This document shows positions 24,807 to 38,058 of a DNA stretch of 64,000 bases, in pieces. Position 1 is the stretch's first letter. Every line of letters begins with the position of its first letter. The stretch lies in NCBI GenBank assembly GCA_037974665.1, contig CM075770.1, forward strand, positions 61,391,850 to 61,455,849, in the 5' to 3' direction. The DNA comes from Ehretia macrophylla (taxonomy: Eukaryota; Streptophyta; Magnoliopsida; Boraginales; Ehretiaceae). Below the pieces are notes generated by a model. It did not search any database, was not told the DNA's origin, and was given only the letters and a program-made list of their open reading frames with translations. A program made the position numbers and the translations under genes.

Positions 24807-26063
24807 CTAGTCAAGTGCAAATACCCGTGCCTGACCTCGCGGTACAATAGCTGCTCCTGAAGCTCTAGTCTGGGCACCCTGGCCTGAAGTATGACCCTGA
24901 CCAAATTTAAACTTGGGACAATCTCTAACTCTGTGCTGATCACTGCCACAACCTGTGCAACGGCCCAGTTTCCTCCAACACTCAGCCTCTGTGTGACCCT
25001 TACGGTTGCAATGAGTACACTGTAGATTCTTCCTAGCAGCAGCTCCTCCTGTAGGGGCCCTATAAGTAGAGGTGGCAGAACTACCCTGCTGAGATCTAGC
25101 AGTCACTGGTCGGGTCTGTGAATGTCCCTGTGGTTGGCTCTGAGTTGGTCTCGGCTGTGACTGTACCTGAATTGGTCCTGGATAGCTCTGGGTCTGCCTA
25201 GGCTGCTGAGTCTGAACAGGCTGCTGATACTGCCTCTGATAACCCTGACTCTGAGACTGAAACTGACGTTTGCTTGACTGACTAGACTGAGCTAACACAT
25301 CTGCCTTACGTTTCTCATATCTCGATGCAGCCCTAACTACTGCAGCATAGTTCGGATAATCTTGCGAAGACAAGTTAAGCATGATGTCACTCCTCAACCC
25401 TGTAATAAATCTCTGGATTTTCACATCCTCCGGCTGAACTAAAGCTGGCACATATCGAGATAGTCTCGTAAAGGTAGCCTCATACTGGTCTACAGTCATG
25501 TTCCCCTGTTTCAAAGCTATAAATTCATCCTGATGCCTCTCACGGGCTACAACCGATACATATTTATCTCGAAACTCACGAACAAAGTCAGCCCATACAT
25601 GCTGAACCCTCTCAGCATCCCATTTTTCTCTAATAGTGCGCCACCAAGCCTCGGTATCACCCTCCATTAAAAAGGCAGCATAGGTGATATTTCTTTCATC
25701 GTCGCACTCAAGTATCGCGGCAACTTTCTCGAACTTACTCAGCCACATCTCTGCTTTCATATCATCAGGCTCACCATAAAAACTATATGCTCCGTGATGC
25801 AAAAATTTATCAAATAAGTTACCTCCTACAGTACCACTGCCCTCTGCTCTGGCAGTCTGATTCCCTCTGCGGGCACCTGCTGTTCCTTGCTGAACCACAA
25901 ACTGTGCTATGATATTCATCGCGGTGGCCATTGTGGCCAGAATCTGGGCAGTACTCGGCTCCTGACCCTGCGGTACATCCCCGGCTGCCCCAACATCTTG
26001 CCCCGGTACATTCTGTCTGGAACCTTCCTCCGGCTCTCTCCGTGGTCTACCCCGTCTCCTCAT
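24807..26063 (-). CDS. gag: Gag capsid-nucleocapsid polyprotein of the chromovirus
   Basis: An open frame of 418 codons starting MRRRGRPRREPEEG. The Arg-rich N terminus is followed by the retrotransposon gag core (about residues 90-240, with FYGEPDDMKAEMWLSKFEKV and the DTEAWW region). Then comes a Gln/Ser-rich linker (about 255-340) and two CX2CX4HX4C zinc knuckles near residues 350-363 and 369-382. Gag builds the cytoplasmic particle and binds element RNA. The frame ends at a TAG (24807-24809) that is in frame with the protease region, so gag and pol were probably one long frame, as usual in this clade; the TAG looks like a point change. Start chosen as the first Met in frame, 312 bp from the LTR. 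Confidence 0.88.
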   Translation of the reverse strand: MRRRGRPRREPEEGSRQNVPGQDVGAAGDVPQGQEPSTAQILATMATAMNIIAQFVVQQGTAGARRGNQTARAEGSGTVGGNLFDKFLHHGAYSFYGEPDDMKAEMWLSKFEKVAAILECDDERNITYAAFLMEGDTEAWWRTIREKWDAERVQHVWADFVREFRDKYVSVVARERHQDEFIALKQGNMTVDQYEATFTRLSRYVPALVQPEDVKIQRFITGLRSDIMLNLSSQDYPNYAAVVRAASRYEKRKADVLAQSSQSSKRQFQSQSQGYQRQYQQPVQTQQPRQTQSYPGPIQVQSQPRPTQSQPQGHSQTRPVTARSQQGSSATSTYRAPTGGAAARKNLQCTHCNRKGHTEAECWRKLGRCTGCGSDQHRVRDCPKFKFGQGHTSGQGAQTRASGAAIVPRGQARVFALD

Positions 26064-26375
26064 TGGAATACTAGAAGAACATCATATTATAATAGGCAAA
26101 TAAACTATGCAAAGATAATGTACACATTGTTTTCAAACATTTTACCCACATATGAACACATAAAACACTTAACAACATTCAACACTAACTTTTCATATTC
26201 TTGTCATGTCAAGCTTTATCATTCCTTTTCATGCTAGCATGTCTTTTATCTAAGTACTTAAACAACTAAACACTCACATATTCACATAATTCACTTTCAC
26301 ATATAGACCTCTACCCACATGCCAAGGAATTTAACCCGGCTTCACGCATTCTAGTAGCTCTGATATCACCTAAAG
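26064..26375 (-). other. 5' leader of the gypsy element
   Basis: 312 bp lie between the 5' LTR and the gag start. After the PBS the minus strand reads AGCCGGG, then TTCCTTGG, then TGGGTAG, in the same order and similar spacing as the leaders of the two noncoding elements. This suggests a shared RNA packaging or dimer signal (inference). The rest is AT-rich with no gene. Confidence 0.7.
26356..26370 (-). other. Primer binding site, initiator Met tRNA type (imperfect)
   Basis: On the minus strand, 5 bp from the LTR, the sequence is GGTGATATCAGAGCT. It matches TGGTATCAGAGCT, the plant initiator Met tRNA complement, except for an extra or changed base near the tRNA 3' end. The three perfect PBS copies elsewhere in the window (38726, 43417, 49069) allow direct comparison. 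Confidence 0.75.
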
Positions 26376-26942
26376 TGTAACGCCCCGAACCCAACCCCAC
26401 GCTAAAGTCAGGCTCGGACCCGTCACTCGGACATAGTTTCCTCTGTACCAAGGACAAAACTATTACCTGTAAACATTCACTTAAGACATTTGAACTAAAT
26501 CAACAACTTATCCGCCAACATCTCCAAAGCTAAAACACAATCACAAGGCCATCCGAGCCTTGGAGCAACAACATTCTACTTAAGCACACAAGCATGCGAG
26601 ATAGTTGGTTTTTAGCCATAAGTAGTTAAATACAATAAAATTCTAAGTTCCATATGAAGATCTACAAACACTTCAAACATGCAAGGAAAATTAAAGTCTA
26701 GAATTCATTATTACAATCCAACAACTTTCTGTAACATTCTAGTCCACAACTACTAGATATATACACAAGACTCCAAGGTCTCAAAACACAATATTAACAA
26801 GAACTCCACGCAAGTAGCACATAATATCCACCTCAGCACACAAAGTTACGGATTCTGATCTACGTGAACTTCTTCTTCCTCTTCTACTTCTAATAGCTGG
26901 GGATTCACCTCAGCTTCTCCTGAAACATTTCAAATGAGGAGT

Positions 26943-26957
26943 GAGCAACAAAGTTGC
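26943..26957 (-). other. LTR stem-loop near acceptor-like site (gypsy 5' LTR)
   Basis: On the minus strand GCAAC-TTT-GTTGC; the stem is identical to the other gypsy LTR, with one loop change. Confidence 0.72.
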
Positions 26958-27280
26958 CCAGCAAGGGAGGTGATGCAACATGCCAACGTGCAATATGATA
27001 TGCAACACAAGTAAACATATACAAGCTACATAAACTAACAAGACAATAAGCCAACTATTAATCACTTTAAAAAAGGATACGGTTCCACTTCCAAGTCTTC
27101 AATCACGAGCCACAAACCACGAGCATCACGATCATGCCGGCAAACCCCAAACACCACAATTGGGATACTCCGGATGTATCGCGATCCTAAGACACTTTCT
27201 CCCGAGGTAGGTCCATGCCCAGCAGGTGAACCACGCCTCTGGGGTAGTGGAGTATGCCTCAGCGAGAAAGGGAATAGGTA

Positions 27281-27362
27281 CCATGGTAGTCGAGGGAGCA
27301 CGGCAGGCCCGACGCCGCCCGTGTTTCTCGACGCTACCATGTCCGAAAAAGGTTGCGCAACC
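27281..27362 (-). other. LTR module: palindrome and GC hairpin (gypsy 5' LTR)
   Basis: Same layout as 19825-19907: palindrome at 27351-27362 and stem arms at 27281-27296 and 27327-27341. The loop here reads GGCGTCGGGCCTGCC. Confidence 0.8.
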
Positions 27363-28833
27363 CAATACAAGACACAAGCAATCAATATAACACATAACAC
27401 ATAAGAGGGACGACAAAGTAGGCCGCCCTCACATATATGCACGATAAAAGTTCATATAAGCACGATATTAGCTAATAGATGCCAAAAGAAGCAATCAACA
27501 CAATTAAATCCCACAATCTACTTACATAGCTTAATTATATGCTAAATATTCAATGCAAGGCACTAAGATCCCTCAACAAATTCTAAATACAACTCAAATG
27601 ACTAAAAACTACATTTTCCCTTTCTTTAACCGAGTTTTCTTTCTCCTAAGTATGGTTCAAGATTCCCAAACCATTTCCTAGTCTTTCTATGTTCTTAATT
27701 AAGCTCAAAGGTACCTTTTAAAATCACTAAAACTCATTTTTGAAGCAAAAGTTCGGGAAGGCCCCGAACGGGTTTGAACTATAGCCATACTAACCGAACC
27801 CCATTTTCGCGAAACGAAAGCACCAAAGGTGCTTCCTTAGCTCAAGGATACCCAAATCAATGCCCAAACTTGCCCGGATTGCTTAACGTGTAAAACCCCC
27901 TTTTTAAAGTAAGCTATTTATGCAATTAAGTTCAAATTCGAGTGATTCAACCTCACGTGGCTTTTCAACTAACTTCCATAGGGTCTAGAGCACCTAATTG
28001 AAGCATCAATTCAAGCCAATTAGCAAATTTTCTCAAAACCCTAATTCTAGGCACTATTCATCATCTCTTTGAGCAATCTCAAGTTTCAACCATTAACTTT
28101 GTTATCAAACCTCAAAAGTTACCTCTATAGGCATCAAATAACTCATAGAAAGCATTCATAATGAGTTTTATAGCTAATATCAACAAATCAATAAAATTCA
28201 ATATATGCACATAAACTTTAAAAACAAATAAATGCATCTCCCTCACAATTTTTGAAGATGAAAAAGCTTGTTGAAGTCCCTAGGTTGCTCAAAACCCTCC
28301 CAAGATCAAGCTAAGAGCTCAAAGTGCAAGATTGAAGAAGCAAGAATCCTCCTTTTCTCCCTTGAGTGGGTCGGCCAAAGCATAGGACATAGAGGTCATT
28401 TTTTTTTGGTTTTGATGACTAATGTGTTTTATTCTCTTTTTATTTCATGAGATGGTTATGTTATATGTGATATATAATTAATATTCTAAGCTAATTAATC
28501 TCAAAACTTGATCAATTAAGGCTAATTGCAATTACAAATGCTTTTTAATTGAAACTAGCACTATTCTAACGTAACACTATTCAAAGTTCACGAAAAATAT
28601 TTTCCAAAGCACACTACTAAGCTCGGAACTTCAAAACAAAAATTTCTTGGTTCCTTTTAAATGTCATATGACCAAGAAAAAATTTAAAATCAAGCTTTTG
28701 AAACAGTCAAAAATATTATGAATAGTAACCCCTAATAAAAACAATTAAGCAAGAAAAAATGATGCACGTAGAAATGCGCATATAGGTATGCAACGATTAT
28801 AATAAATTTAGGGTGAAATTCTCGCGTGTCACA

Positions 28834-28838
28834 AAAGG
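28834..28838. repeat. Right target site duplication of the gypsy element
   Basis: AAAGG, followed by GACTGCAAATT, which resumes the interrupted J monomer of the satellite. Confidence 0.85.
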
Positions 28839-31800
28839 GACTGCAAATTAAAAATATAAATCTAATTGTTTATGTAAATAAATAAATTCATTTATTTAGA
28901 ATAAAATTAATAATATAAATCAAAAGTTATTTTTAGATAATATAAAACATATTTAAAAATTTTAATGTTAAATAAATTAAGTTGTTTAATTTAAAATTAA
29001 TTAATTTATAATTTATTATAACAAATTTTAGTTTTTGAATACCATTTTGTGGCCCCGTGGTGGCCTTTGGCGACCAAACGGCGACAAAAAGTAAAAGTTT
29101 GGTGGCCATTTTGTCGCTAATAGATATGAAGGGGCTACAAATTAAAAATATAAATCAAATTGTTTATATAAATAAATAAATTCATTTATTTAGAATAAAA
29201 TTAATAATATATATCAAAAGTTAGTTTTAGATAATATAAACGATATTTACAAAATTTAATGTTAAATAAATTTAATTATTTAATATAAAATTAAATAATT
29301 TATAATTTATTATAACAAATTTTAGTTTTTGAATCCATTTTGAAGCCCCGTGGTGGCCATTGGCCACCAAACGGCGACAAAAGGTAAAAGTTTGGTGGCC
29401 ATTTGGTCGCCAATAGATATGAAGGGGCTACAAATTAAAAATATAAATCAAATTATTTATATAAATAAATAAATTCATTGATTTAGAATAAAATTAATAA
29501 TATAAATCAAAAGTAGCTTTTAGATAATAAAAAACATATTTACATAATTTAATGTTAAATAAATTTAGTTATTTAATATAAAATTAATTAAGATATAATT
29601 TATTATAACAAATTTTAGTTTTTGAATACCATTTTGTAGCCCCGTGGTGGCCATTGGCCGCCAAACGGAGCAAAAAGTAAAAGTTTGGTGGCTATTCGGT
29701 CGCTAATAGATATGAAAGGGCTACAAATTAAGAATATAAATCAAATTGTTCATATAAATAAATAAATTCATTTATTTACAATAAAATTAATAATATAAAT
29801 CAAAAGTTTTTTTTAGATAATATAAAACATATTTACAAAATTTAATGTTAAATAGATTAAGTTATTTAATATAAAATTAATTATTTTATAATTTATTATA
29901 ACAAATTTTAGTTTTTGAATACCATCTTGTTGCCCAGTGGTGGCCATTGGCCACCAAACGGCGGCAAAAAGTAAAAGTTTGGTCGCTAATAGATATGAAG
30001 GGGCTATAAATTAAAAATATAAATCAAATTGTTTATATAAATAAATAAATTCATTTATATAGAATAAAAATAATAATATAAATCAAAAGTTATTTTTAGA
30101 TAATATAAAACATATTTACAAAATTTAATGTTAAAAAAAAATTAGTTATTTAATATAAAATTAATTAATTTATAATTTATTATTACAAATTTTAGTTTTT
30201 GAATACCATTTTGTAGCCCCGTGGTGGTCATTGGCCACCAAACGGCGACAAAAAGTAAAAGTTTGGTGGCCATTGGATCGCCACAAGATATGAAGGGGCT
30301 ACAAATTAAAAATATAATCAAATTGTTTATATAAATAAATAAATTCATTTATTTAGAATAAAATTAATAATATAATAAAAAGTTGGTTTTAGATAATATA
30401 AAACATATTTACAAAATTTAATGTTAAATAAATTTAGTTATTTAATATAAAATTAAATAATTTATAATTTATTATAACAAATTTTAATTTTTGAATACCA
30501 TTTTGTAGCCCCGTGGTAGCCATTAGCCACCAAACAGCGACAAAAAGTAGAAGTTTGGTGGCCTTTTGGTCGCCAATAGATATGAAGGAGTTACAAATAA
30601 AAAATATAAATCAAATTGTTTATATAAATAAATAAATTCATTTATTTAGAATAAAATTAATAAGATAAATCAAAAATAGTTTTTAGATAATATAAAACAT
30701 ATTTACAAAATTTAATGTTACATAAATTTAGTTATTTAATATAAAATTAATTAATTTATAATTTATTATAACAAATTTTTGTTTTTGAATACTATCTTGT
30801 AGCCTAGTGATAGCGATTGACCACCAAACGGTGACAAAAAGTTAAAGTTCGGTCGCTAATAGATATGAAGGGGCTACAAATTAAAAATATAAATCAAATT
30901 GTTTATATAAATAACTTAACTCATTTATTTCAAATAAAATTAATAATATAAATCAAAAGTTATTTTTAGATAATATAAAACATATTTACAAAATTTAATG
31001 TTAAATAAATTTAGTTATTTAATATAAAATTAATTATTTTATAATTTATTATAACAAATTTTAGTTTTTGATTACCATTTTGTAGCCCCGTGGTAGCGAT
31101 TGGCCACCAAACGGCGACAAAAAGTAAAAGTTTGGTGGTCATTTGATCGCCAATAGATATGAAGGGGCTACAAATTAAAAATATAAATCAAATTGTTTAT
31201 ATAAATAAATAAATTCATTTATTTAGAATAAAATTAATAATATATATCAAAAGTTGGTTTTAGATAATATAAAACATATTTACAAAATTTAATGTTAAAT
31301 AAATTTAATTATTTAATATAAAATTAAATAATTTATAATTTATTATAACAAAATTTAGTTTTTGAATCCATTTTTTAGCCCCGTGGTGGCCATTGGCCAC
31401 CAAACGACGACAAAAAGTAAAAGTTTGGTGGCCATTTGGTCGCCAATAGATATGAAGGGGCTACAAATTAAAAATATAAATCAAATTATTTATATAAATA
31501 AATAATTTCATTGATTTAGAATAAAATTAATAATATAAATCAAAAGTAGCTTTTAGATAATATAAAACATATTTACAAAATTTAATGTCAAATAAATTTA
31601 GTTATTTAATATAAAATTAATAAAGATATAATTTATTATAACAAATTTTAGTTTTTGAATACCATTTTGTAGCCCCGTGGTGGCCATTGGCCGCCAAACG
31701 GCGCAAAAAATAAAAGTTTGGTAGGTATTTGGTCGCTAATAGATATGAAGGGGCTACAAATTAAGAATATAAGTCAAATTGTTCATATAAATAAATAAAT

Positions 31801-32184
31801 TCATTTATTTACAATAAAATTAATAATATAAATCAAAAGTTTTTTTAGATAATATAAAACATATTTACAAAATTTAATGTTAAATAAATTAAGTTATTTA
31901 ATATAAAATTAATTAATTTATAATTTATTATAACAAATTTTAGTTTTTGAATACCATCTTGTTGCCCAGTGGTGGCCATTGGCTACCAAACGGCGACAAA
32001 AAGTAAAAGTTTGGTCGCTAATAGATATGAAGGGGCTATAAATTAAAAATATAAATCAAACAGTTTATATAAATAAATAAATTCATTTATTTAGAATAAA
32101 ATTAATAATATAAATCAAATTTTAATGTTAAAAAAATTTAGTTATTTAATATCAAATTAATTAATTTATAGTTTATTATTACAA

Positions 32185-32212
32185 ATTTTAGTTTTCGACA
32201 AAAAGTAAAAGT
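32185..32212. repeat. Box-deleted satellite monomer junction
   Basis: Third copy of the deletion, with AGTTTT joined to CGACAAAAAGTAAAAG, on the far side of the gypsy insertion. Confidence 0.78.
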
Positions 32213-35167
32213 TTGGTAGCCATTGGATCGCCACTAAATATGCCACAAATTAAAAATATAATCAAATTGTTTATATAAATAAATAAATTCATTTATTTAG
32301 AATAAAATTAATAATATAATCAAAAGTTGGTTTTAGATAATATAAAACATATTTACAAAATTTAATGTTAAATAAATTTAGTTATTTAATATAAAATTAA
32401 ATAATTTATAATTTATTATAACAAATTTTAGTTTTTGAATACCATTTTGTAGCCCCGTGGTAGCCATTAGCCACCAAACGGCGACAAAAAGTAAAAGTTT
32501 GGTGGCCTTTTGGTCGCCAATAGATATGAAGGAGCTACAAATAAAAAATATAAATCAAATTGTTTATATAAATAAATAAATTCATTTATTTAGAATAAAA
32601 TTAATAATATAAATCAAAAGTAGTTTTTAAATAATATAAAACATATTTACAAAATTTAATGTTACATAAATTTAGTTATTTAATATAAAATTAATTAATT
32701 TATTATTTATTATTACAAATTTTTGTTTTTGATTGCCATTTTGTGGCCCCGTGGTAGTCATTGGTCACCAAAAAGAGTCAAAAAGTAAAAGTTTGGTGGC
32801 CATTTGGTCGCCAATAGATATGAAGGGGCTACAAATTAAAAATATAAATCAAGTTGTTTATATAAATAAATAAATTCATTTAATTAGAACAAAATTAATA
32901 ATATAAATCAAAAGTTGTTTTTAGATAATATAAAACATATTTACAAAATTTAATGTTAAATAAATTTAGTTATTTAATATAAAATTAATTAATTTATAAT
33001 TTATTATGACAAAATTTTGTTTTTGAATACCACTTTGTAGCCCCGTGGTGGCCATTGGCCAGCAAACAATGACAAAAAAGAAATGTTTGGTGGCCATTTG
33101 GTCGCCAATTGATATGAAAGGGACTACAAATTAAAAATATAAATCTAATTGTTTATGTAAATAAATAAATTCATTTATTTAGAATAAAATTAATAATATA
33201 AATCAAAATTTGTTTTTAGATAATATAAAACATATTTACAAAATTTAATGTTAAATAAATTAAGTTGTTTAATTTAAAATTAATTAATTTATAATTTATT
33301 ATAACAAATTTTAGTTTTTGAATACCATTTTGTGGCCCCGTGGTGGCCTTTGGCCACCAAACGGCAACAAAAAGTAAAAGTTTGGTGGCCATTTTGTCGC
33401 TAATAGATATGAAGGGGCTACAAATTAAAAATATAAATCAAATTGTTTATATACTTAAATAAATTTATTTTATTTAGAATAAAATTAATAATATAAATCA
33501 AAATATATTTTTAGATAATATAAAACATATTTACAAAATTTAATGTTAAATAAATTTAGTTATTTAATATAAAATTAATTAATTTATAATTTATTATATC
33601 AAATTTTAGTTTTTGAATACTATTTTGTGGCCCCGTGGTGGCGATTGGCCACCAAACGGTGACAAAAATTAAAAGTTTGGTGGCCATTTTGTCGCCAATA
33701 GATAGGAAATGGTTACAAATTAAAAATATAAATCAAATTGTTTATATAAATAAATAAATTCATTTATTTAGAATAAAATTAATAATATAAATCACAAGTT
33801 ATTTTTAGATAATATAAAACATATTCACAAAATTTATTGTTAAATAAATTTAGTTATTTAATATAAAATTAATTAATTTATAATTTATTATAACAAATTT
33901 TAGTTTTTGAATACCATTTTGTGGCCCCGTGGTGGCGATTGGCCACCAAACGGCGACAAAAATTAAAAGTTTGGTGGCCATTTTGTCGCCAATAGATATG
34001 AAATGGCTACAAATTAAAAATATAAATCAAATTGTTTATATAAATAAATAAATTCATTTATTTAGAATAAAATTAATAATATAAATCACAAGTTGTTTTT
34101 AGATAATATAAAACATATTCCTTAAATTTAATGTTAAATAAATTTAGTTATTTAATATAAAATTAATTAATTTATAATTTATTATAACAAAATTTATTTT
34201 TTGAATGCCATTTTGTTGCCCCGTGGTGGCCATTGGCCACCAAACGGCGACAAAAAATAAAAGTTTGGTGGCCATTTTGTCACCAATAGATAGAAAAGGC
34301 CTAAAAATTAAAAATATAAATCAAATTGTTTATATAAATAAATAAATTCATTTATTTAGAACAAAATTAATAATATAAATCAAAAGTTGTTTTTAGATAA
34401 TATAAAATATATTTACAAAATTTAATGTTAAATAAATTTAGTTATTTAATATAAAATTAATTAATTTATAATTTATTATAACAAATTTTAGTTTTTGAAT
34501 ACCATTTTGTAGCCCCGTGGTGGGGATTGCTTATCAAACGGTGACAAAAAGTAAAAGTTTGGTGGTCATTTGGTCGCTAATAGATATGAAGGGGCAACAA
34601 ATTAAAAATATAATTCAAATTGTTTATATAAATAAATAAATTCATTTATTTTGAATAAAATTAATAATATAAATCAAAAGTTGTTTTTAGATAATATTAA
34701 ACATATTTGCAAAATTTAATGTTAAATAAATTTAGCTATTTAATATAAAATTAATTAATTTATAATTTATTATAACAAATTTTAGTTTTTGAATACCATT
34801 TTGTAGTCCTGTGGTGGCTTGGCCACCAAACAGCAACAAAAAGTAAAAGTTTGGTCGCTAATAGATTTGAAGGGGCAACAAATTAAAAATATAAATCAAA
34901 TTGTTTATATAAATAAATAAATTCATTTATTTAGAATAAAATTAATAATATAAATCAAAAGTTATTTTTATATAATATAAAACATATTTACAAATTTTAA
35001 CATTAAATAAATTAATTATTTAATATAAAATTAATTAATTTATAATTTATTATAACAAATTTTAGTTTTTGAATACGATTTTGTAGCCCTGTGGTGGCGA
35101 TTGGCCACCAAACGGCGACAAAAAGTAAAGGTTTGGTGGCCATTTGGTCGCCAATTGATAGGAAGGG

Positions 35168-35677
35168 TGTAACGCCCCGATCCCTCACGAGACCGGAACT
35201 GTTATTTATAAAACTATTCTCATCCCAATTCAAAACACCGAGCACAAAATTTAGGAAAAAACGGACGGAGTTTCCCTTATATATAGGTCTATCTAGAAAC
35301 TTGTTAACAGTCACATCCAAGTCCTGAATCACAATCAACCATTCATACAACCTAGATTTCAAGATTCATAAAACCAACCAGCTCCTCAAGGCCATCCGAG
35401 CCTTCGAACCCAACAACATATCACACAAGCATGCAAAATTAAATCCATTGAAGTTTTATCTTTTTAATCCACTTATCATACCACTCTATATTATCAATCA
35501 AGCTTTCTTATAATTTGTGTCCAACCAACTAACTAGTTTTCATCGTCCACACAAGCATGCACTACTAAATAATAAAGTAAAGCAAATAGAAGATATTACA
35601 AGCCTACTAGTACCTAATCATCAAACAAAACTAAAACTTTAATATTACATTCCTTGATATAACATAAATACATACAT
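35168..35677 (-). mobile_element. Antisense LTR remnant, left piece
   Basis: Reverse complement of the last 510 bp of a LARD-I-type LTR: TGTAACGCCCCGATCCC at 35168 is the LTR end, and the TATATA motif lies near 35278. It abuts satellite on the left. It continues at 59258 after the LARD-I insertion, with TACAT on both sides. Confidence 0.88.
35673..35677. repeat. Left target site duplication of LARD-I
   Basis: TACAT, perfect match to 59253-59257. Confidence 0.92.
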
Positions 35678-37653
35678 TGTGACACCCTGATCCAGCATGT
35701 AGCGAATAGTACCTACTTGCATGTACTTATGTGTTTACTTAATGTTTGGTTATAATTACATGTTTATGTTAATTTATTCATTTATTTATACTATTTTTAC
35801 ATTTCTTGAAATACGTGCAAACAATATTTAGTAAATTTAAATGAGGCAATTACCTTGGTAAAATAATGATTAGAAATTATTTTATTGCATTTAGGTGCTA
35901 GTTTACATTATTTTCAATTAATTGAATAAGTAGTCCTCGATCCCAGGTTAAATTTTCAAGACTTCTATTTTTACCTTTTTTTTCTCATGTTACTTGGTAT
36001 TTATCTAGTATTCGTTCACTGAAAGTATGTGCATAGCATATCTAGAAAGTGAAATATAAAACAGTTTGTATCTCCTAGTGAAAAGTATAACCTACAATGC
36101 ATTTTGGGTCATTTGGTGTTTTATCTTTATTTTGGACTAAATTTAATTATTTAACTTCATTTCTTTAAAGCTCATAGCCTAATCTTCTATCTACATATAA
36201 ACACATAAAATAACTATTTTATTATTTTATTTACTAAAATTTACATTATTAACATTTTAATTGATTTAAAATTACTATTTGAATGTGAAGTCCCGAACCC
36301 GAGAATAATTATTTTTATTATTATCACTACTTGTATTTGTTTAAATTCTATTTAATTAATTTACATAAAGTAATTAATTTATTATTTTTATTATTTGTAT
36401 TTGTTTAATTTATATTTAAATAATTTGTCCGGGACACTTATTCTATTATTTTAATTATTTAAAATTGTTTTACATGTCTTTAAATTAATTTATCTTACTG
36501 TTCGAACGGGAAGCTCGGGCCCGGATCTAAACGAACTGGCCTATTATTTTTAGTAAAAATATTTATTTATTTGGCTCGGACCTGAATGGGCTATCTTAGT
36601 ATTTTTAGTAATAATATATTTATGTGAATTTTATCTAATTACCAGAAACGATTATCTTATATTTATTACTTGTTTATAATTAATTGACTTAGTTTTTTCC
36701 AAGTCCAAAGAGACTTTTAATTTATTATATTTAATTATTTTGTGTGCACATTTGGCTTAGTTGCCCTTTGTTTGGTCTTATTTGCTTTTATATGTTTTAA
36801 TTTTTAGGTTTAACTTGAGCCCGGGTAAAATTTTAAACTGCTTTATTTTTCAAATTTGATATTTTTTCCCTGAACAATACTATATTTAATTTATTCGTTC
36901 ATTGCTAGAATGTGAATTTCATGTCCTGAGCGCGAGAAAAATAAATATTTTTAGTGTCCCCAAGTGAATAGTAATATTTTTATTACTTTGGACCTTTAGT
37001 ATTCATATTAGTTTCTACTTAGTTTTATAGCTCAATTAAATTTAATAGGATCCCAATCCATTAGTTAGGCCATTTATCTACTTAACGTATATATTTGTAC
37101 ATATAGTAGTTAGTGGACTAAAACAAAGCATAGTAAAATGAAAAGAAAAGAAATTTGATCAACAAAAAAAAAAAAAACGTGAGACCAAGTAGACCTTTTA
37201 GCCAAGTAGATGAATTCTTATATTATATTATATATGCTTATACATATATATTAGTTAAACAAAAGGCAAAACAATAGTCAAACTTAGCAAAAGAAAAAGA
37301 ATACAACCTGTGAGCAGCAGCAGCAGCAAAGGAAAAAAAAAACATGAAGGCCTTTTGAGCTTTTGATTTCTTTTTTCATTTTGCTTCCATTCTAGCTTGG
37401 AATAAAGGTGGTTCTAGCTATTTTTCTTCATTTCCTAGCTTTACCAAGGTGAGGGAGTCTTCATCTCTTCTGTGTATCTTAATTTATTTTATAGTTTCTA
37501 GATTGTATTATTAGTAATTGATAAAGTTTATATGTATTACTTGCTTGCTATCTTATGTCTTGTCGTGTTATCTGTGACTAACTGTGAAGGCAGCCTACTT
37601 TGTCGTTCCTCTTACGTGATTTGATATTCTTGCTTCTTGTGATCTTGACTCGG

Positions 37654-37733
37654 GGTTGCGCAACCTTTTCGGACATGGTAGCGTCGAGAAACATGGGCGG
37701 CATCGGGCTTGCCGTGCTCCCTCGACTACCATG
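37654..37733 (+). other. LTR module: palindrome and GC hairpin (LARD-I 5' LTR)
   Basis: Palindrome GGTTGCGCAACC at 37654-37665. Stem CATGGTAGCGTCGAG (37674-37688) with CTCGACTACCATG (37721-37733), bulged at CG. Loop stem GGCATCGGGCTTGCC. Confidence 0.82.
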
Positions 37734-38058
37734 GTGCCTATTCCCTTCTCACTGAGGCATACTCCACTACCCCAGAGGCGTGGTTCACCTGCTAGGCATG
37801 GACCTACCTCAGGAGAAAGGGTCGTAGGATCAGGATACATTCGGAGTATCCCAACTTATTGGAGTAAGGGGTTTGCCGGCACTTGCGTGAAGTTCGTGGC
37901 TCGTGGCTCGTGATTGAAGACTTGAAGTGGAACCGTATCCTTTTTAATGTGGTTAATTACTTGGCTATTTAACTTTGTTGGTTTATCTTGTATATATATG
38001 ATTTCTTGTGTTTGCATATCATATTGCACGCCCAGTATGTTGCATCACCTCCCTCATT

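Larger units (their letters stand above)
18936..28833 (-). mobile_element. Ty3/gypsy chromovirus (Tekay/Del-like), complete but decayed
   Basis: A 9898 bp LTR retrotransposon lies in minus orientation inside a satellite monomer. In order on the minus strand: 5' LTR (28833-26376), a PBS close to the initiator Met tRNA complement, leader, gag with two zinc knuckles, protease, RT, RNase H, integrase and a C-terminal chromodomain, a polypurine tract and the 3' LTR (21378-18936). The gene order RT-RH-IN is the Ty3/gypsy order. Long LTRs and a chromodomain after the GPF motif suit the Tekay (Del) clade; the clade call is inference. At least five in-frame stops and two frame changes make it non-autonomous now. 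Confidence 0.93.
26376..28833 (-). repeat. 5' LTR of the gypsy element
   Basis: 2458 bp. On the minus strand it begins TGTGACACGCG and ends CGGGGCGTTACA next to the primer site. Relative to the other LTR it has a short insertion near 26722 (ACAACTTTCTGTAAC). It carries the shared LTR module: stem-loop near 26945, hairpin near 27281 and palindrome near 27351. The element's promoter should lie in this LTR; I see no convincing TATA box near its 3' end. Confidence 0.92.
28834..35167. repeat. Satellite array, block 2
   Basis: Continuation of block 1 after the gypsy insertion. Monomer order from 29050: K, I, F, C, G, D, B, H, I, F, C, G without its left arm, D, E, J (33040), K (33330). After 33600 the monomers grade into types with TTTTGTGGCCCCG and AAAAATTAAAAG that are rare in block 1. 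The J/K pair at 33040-33330 repeats the pair interrupted by the gypsy element. No gene. Confidence 0.95.

Noticed and set aside
18936-28833. Centromere-specific CRM clade assignment for the gypsy element
   Set aside because: The C terminus has a regular chromodomain after the GPF motif and long 2.4 kb LTRs; CRM elements have shorter LTRs and a divergent targeting motif overlapping the LTR. Tekay/Del fits better, though only a tree can decide.
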